From contig DAIEQP010000193.1 in the NCBI GenBank assembly GCA_027347805.1, positions 1-7,983 of the forward strand: a stretch of DNA of 7,983 bases, in the 5' to 3' direction. Under the pieces are notes generated by a model. That model saw nothing but the letters and a program-made list of their open reading frames with translations, did no database searches and was not told the DNA's origin. The first letter of the stretch is position 1. Each line of letters begins with the position of its first letter. A program made the translations under genes and the position numbers. Below are positions 6,712 to 7,983 of this stretch, piece by piece. The stretch is from Ignavibacteria bacterium (GTDB lineage: Bacteria > Bacteroidota > Ignavibacteria > Ignavibacteriales > Melioribacteraceae).

Positions 6712-6923
6712 AACCTTCCGGTTTCCGGGCTGCGCTTAATTAAAACTGAACGACCTGACGCTCAAAAATATTTGTATTTCGGGATATTGATCCGAAATAC
6801 AAGGACGATAAATACTATTTACCAGCTTACACTCAAGGGGTGCAATCGAATGATAACTTTGAGTTTTAGCAGATTTTCATCCGATAGACGGCATTAGCAA
6901 AACAGAACGAGCTGAAAATATAA
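6712..6923. other. Gene-poor stretch, probably decayed coding sequence
   Basis: No complete gene is visible. One plus-strand frame is open from 6759 to TAG 6867-6869 without a start codon and reads protein-like (FVFRDIDPKYKDDKYYLPAY). A different frame reads protein-like from about 6871 to 6960 (ADFHPIDGISKTERAENI), suggesting a frameshift in old coding sequence. I cannot assign either to a family. They occupy the place where hsdS or another accessory gene would be expected in an hsd locus. Confidence 0.35.
6772..6802. repeat. Perfect 11-bp inverted repeat
   Basis: TTGTATTTCGG (6772-6782) and CCGAAATACAA (6792-6802) are exact reverse complements around the 9-base spacer GATATTGAT. There is no T-tract on either side, so it is not a clear terminator. 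It lies 60 bases after the rhuM stop. It could be a processing hairpin, a protein-binding site or a recombination scar. Confidence 0.5.
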
Positions 6924-7163
6924 GTTCCTTATACGCCCAATGGCAAAGTGAAAGTGGAAATTTATTTGCAGAACGAAACCATCTGGCTAACACAACAAAA
7001 AATTGCTGAAATTTTTGGGGTGCAAAGACCAGCCGTTACCAAGCACCTTAAAAATATTTTTGAAACAGGAGTATTGAAGGAAGAAGTGGTTAGTTCCATT
7101 TTGGAACATACCACTCAACACGGTGCGATAGAAGAAAAAACGAGGGAAACAAAAGTTAGATGA
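6924..7163 (+). pseudogene. N-terminal fragment of a second, divergent RhuM-like gene
   Basis: Homology-like sequence begins after TAA 6921-6923 with YTPNGKVKVEIYL, so the original start codon is lost. The nearest usable start is GTG 6948, giving 71 residues. The recognisable core is NETIWLTQQKIAEIF, then VQRPAVTKHLKNIF, then VVSSILEHTTQHG. This is the N-terminal helix-turn-helix-like region of RhuM-family proteins, and aligns with residues about 27-73 of the intact rhuM next door while differing at many positions. The frame stops at TGA 7161-7163, just before the FYNLDAI segment would come, so roughly four fifths of the gene are missing. It is a paralogue of another subtype rather than a recent duplicate. 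The end abuts the convergent arabinofuranosidase gene, which may mark a deletion junction. Confidence 0.7.
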
Positions 7164-7175
7164 TTCTTAATCATC
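7159..7175 (-). terminator. Weak hairpin between convergent genes
   Basis: GATGATT (7159-7165) and AATCATC (7169-7175) form a 7-bp stem with a 3-base loop, 20 bases beyond the stop of the minus-strand arabinofuranosidase. On the minus strand it is followed by TAACTTTTGTTT, a poor but T-rich tail. The stem is AT-rich, so termination would be weak. Confidence 0.3.
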
Positions 7176-7195
7176 CCGCCACTTGTTCGAAAATA

Positions 7196-7983
7196 CTATT
7201 GCAACTGTATCAAAACAACCGACTTAGACGGCAAAACCGTTTCAATTTTACCTTTGTTGATTTTTGCTCCGTTGAAATCGGCCAAAGAGACCTCCTCCTT
7301 CTTCCCGAAATCGTTGTAAGCATTGATTTTATTGGCTGTAACAATTTTACCGGATACTTTTGACAAATTGAATCCGGGTACGTCGAAACTGATCTCCTGT
7401 GATTGATTCGGATCCAAGTTACAAAGCGTGATGCTCACCACCCCATTCTTAACTGAGGCAGAGCAATTAACGGCATCAATTGATTGTGAGCCAAATGTAT
7501 ATTGATTGCATTTTATCTCAACGGGTAGTGCTGTTGCATCCTGGTGTACTTTGTACATCTTGAAAACATAGTAAGTCGGAGTTAAAACTATCTCTTTGTC
7601 CTTCGTCAGGATAACCGATTGCAAGACATTGATCATCTGGGCAATGTTGCTCATCCGCACCCTGTCGGCATGGTTGTTAAAGATATTCAGGTTGATACCG
7701 GCAACCAGGGCATCGCGCAGCGAATTCTGCTGGTACAGAAACCCGGGATTGGTGCCCAGTTCCACATCGTACCAGCATCCCCACTCGTCGACTAACAATC
7801 CAACCCGCTTTTTCGGATCAAACTGGTCCATAATGGCCGAATGTTTGGTGACTAATTCTTCCATTTTCAATGTTTTCTGAAGGGTGACAAACCATTTTGC
7901 TTCATCAAAATCGGTTGCTGAACCCTTCTTTTGCCAATTGTTGGGAACCGTATAATAGTGCAAAGAGAGTCCGTTCATCATCC
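7196..7983 (-). CDS. Alpha-L-arabinofuranosidase, GH51, C-terminal part
   Basis: The frame runs from TAG 7196-7198 through the right window edge, so the N-terminal half is outside; the ATG codons at 7976-7981 fall inside the protein and are not the start. The visible 261 residues begin with GLSLHYYTVP and contain LLVDEWGCWYD (62-72). The Glu of DEW (residue 66 here) corresponds to the catalytic nucleophile of GH51 retaining enzymes; the acid/base Asn-Glu motif would lie upstream, off the window. NPGFLYQQNSLRDALVAG and FNNHADRVRMSNIAQMINVLQ are typical family stretches at the end of the barrel. Residues about 145-261 form the C-terminal beta-sandwich. The enzyme releases terminal arabinofuranose from arabinan, arabinoxylan or their oligosaccharides. 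It is convergent with the RhuM fragment and probably belongs to a polysaccharide-degradation locus to the right. Confidence 0.93.
   Translation of the reverse strand, partial: MMNGLSLHYYTVPNNWQKKGSATDFDEAKWFVTLQKTLKMEELVTKHSAIMDQFDPKKRVGLLVDEWGCWYDVELGTNPGFLYQQNSLRDALVAGINLNIFNNHADRVRMSNIAQMINVLQSVILTKDKEIVLTPTYYVFKMYKVHQDATALPVEIKCNQYTFGSQSIDAVNCSASVKNGVVSITLCNLDPNQSQEISFDVPGFNLSKVSGKIVTANKINAYNDFGKKEEVSLADFNGAKINKGKIETVLPSKSVVLIQLQ

Noticed and set aside
7596..7880. Plus-strand 94-residue frame opposite the arabinofuranosidase
   Set aside because: It is antisense to a strongly recognisable GH51 protein and has no start signal or family resemblance.

Overview
The window looks like an accessory region of a Bacteroidota chromosome, probably of the Bacteroidales/Marinilabiliales type. 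Three things suggest this: a TAnnTTTG-type -7 promoter box, genes with little or no Shine-Dalgarno sequence, and the partial glycoside hydrolase family 51 (GH51) arabinofuranosidase at the right edge. The assignment is inference from family resemblance, because no taxonomic marker gene is present.

Layout, left to right. Positions 3-100 hold about five degenerate 21-bp repeat units. At 131-346 is a short GTG-initiated fragment of an uncharacterised protein, followed by a 10-bp-stem terminator at 403-434. A dense control region at 533-607 carries two small dyads, a candidate promoter and a perfect 22-bp palindrome lying on the -7 box. It feeds a clearly AT-rich pair of genes. The first (623-3916, 1097 aa) joins a PD-(D/E)XK/Mrr-like nuclease domain to a STAND/NACHT-type P-loop NTPase and a long helical region. 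The second (3962-5323, 453 aa) is all-helical and looks like the missing C-terminal end of the same architecture. The two are in the same reading frame and are separated only by two TAA codons that bracket a bulged hairpin. Together they are a strong candidate for an anti-phage, Avs-like STAND nuclease system whose sensor arm is split off as a second polypeptide, or for such a gene recently broken.

From 5324 to 7163 is what appears to be an eroding type I restriction-modification locus. It has a small ORF of doubtful reality, a tail resembling HsdM interrupted by TAG, an intact rhuM whose start overlaps that tail, a gene-poor stretch with an 11-bp perfect inverted repeat, and the N-terminal fifth of a second, divergent rhuM. 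No hsdS or hsdR is visible.

On the minus strand from the right edge to 7196 is the C-terminal half of a GH51 alpha-L-arabinofuranosidase, a metabolic gene that probably marks the core side of the island. The island reading is that defence genes (STAND nuclease, restriction-modification remnants, RhuM) accumulated between a truncated gene with repeats on the left and the arabinofuranosidase on the right.
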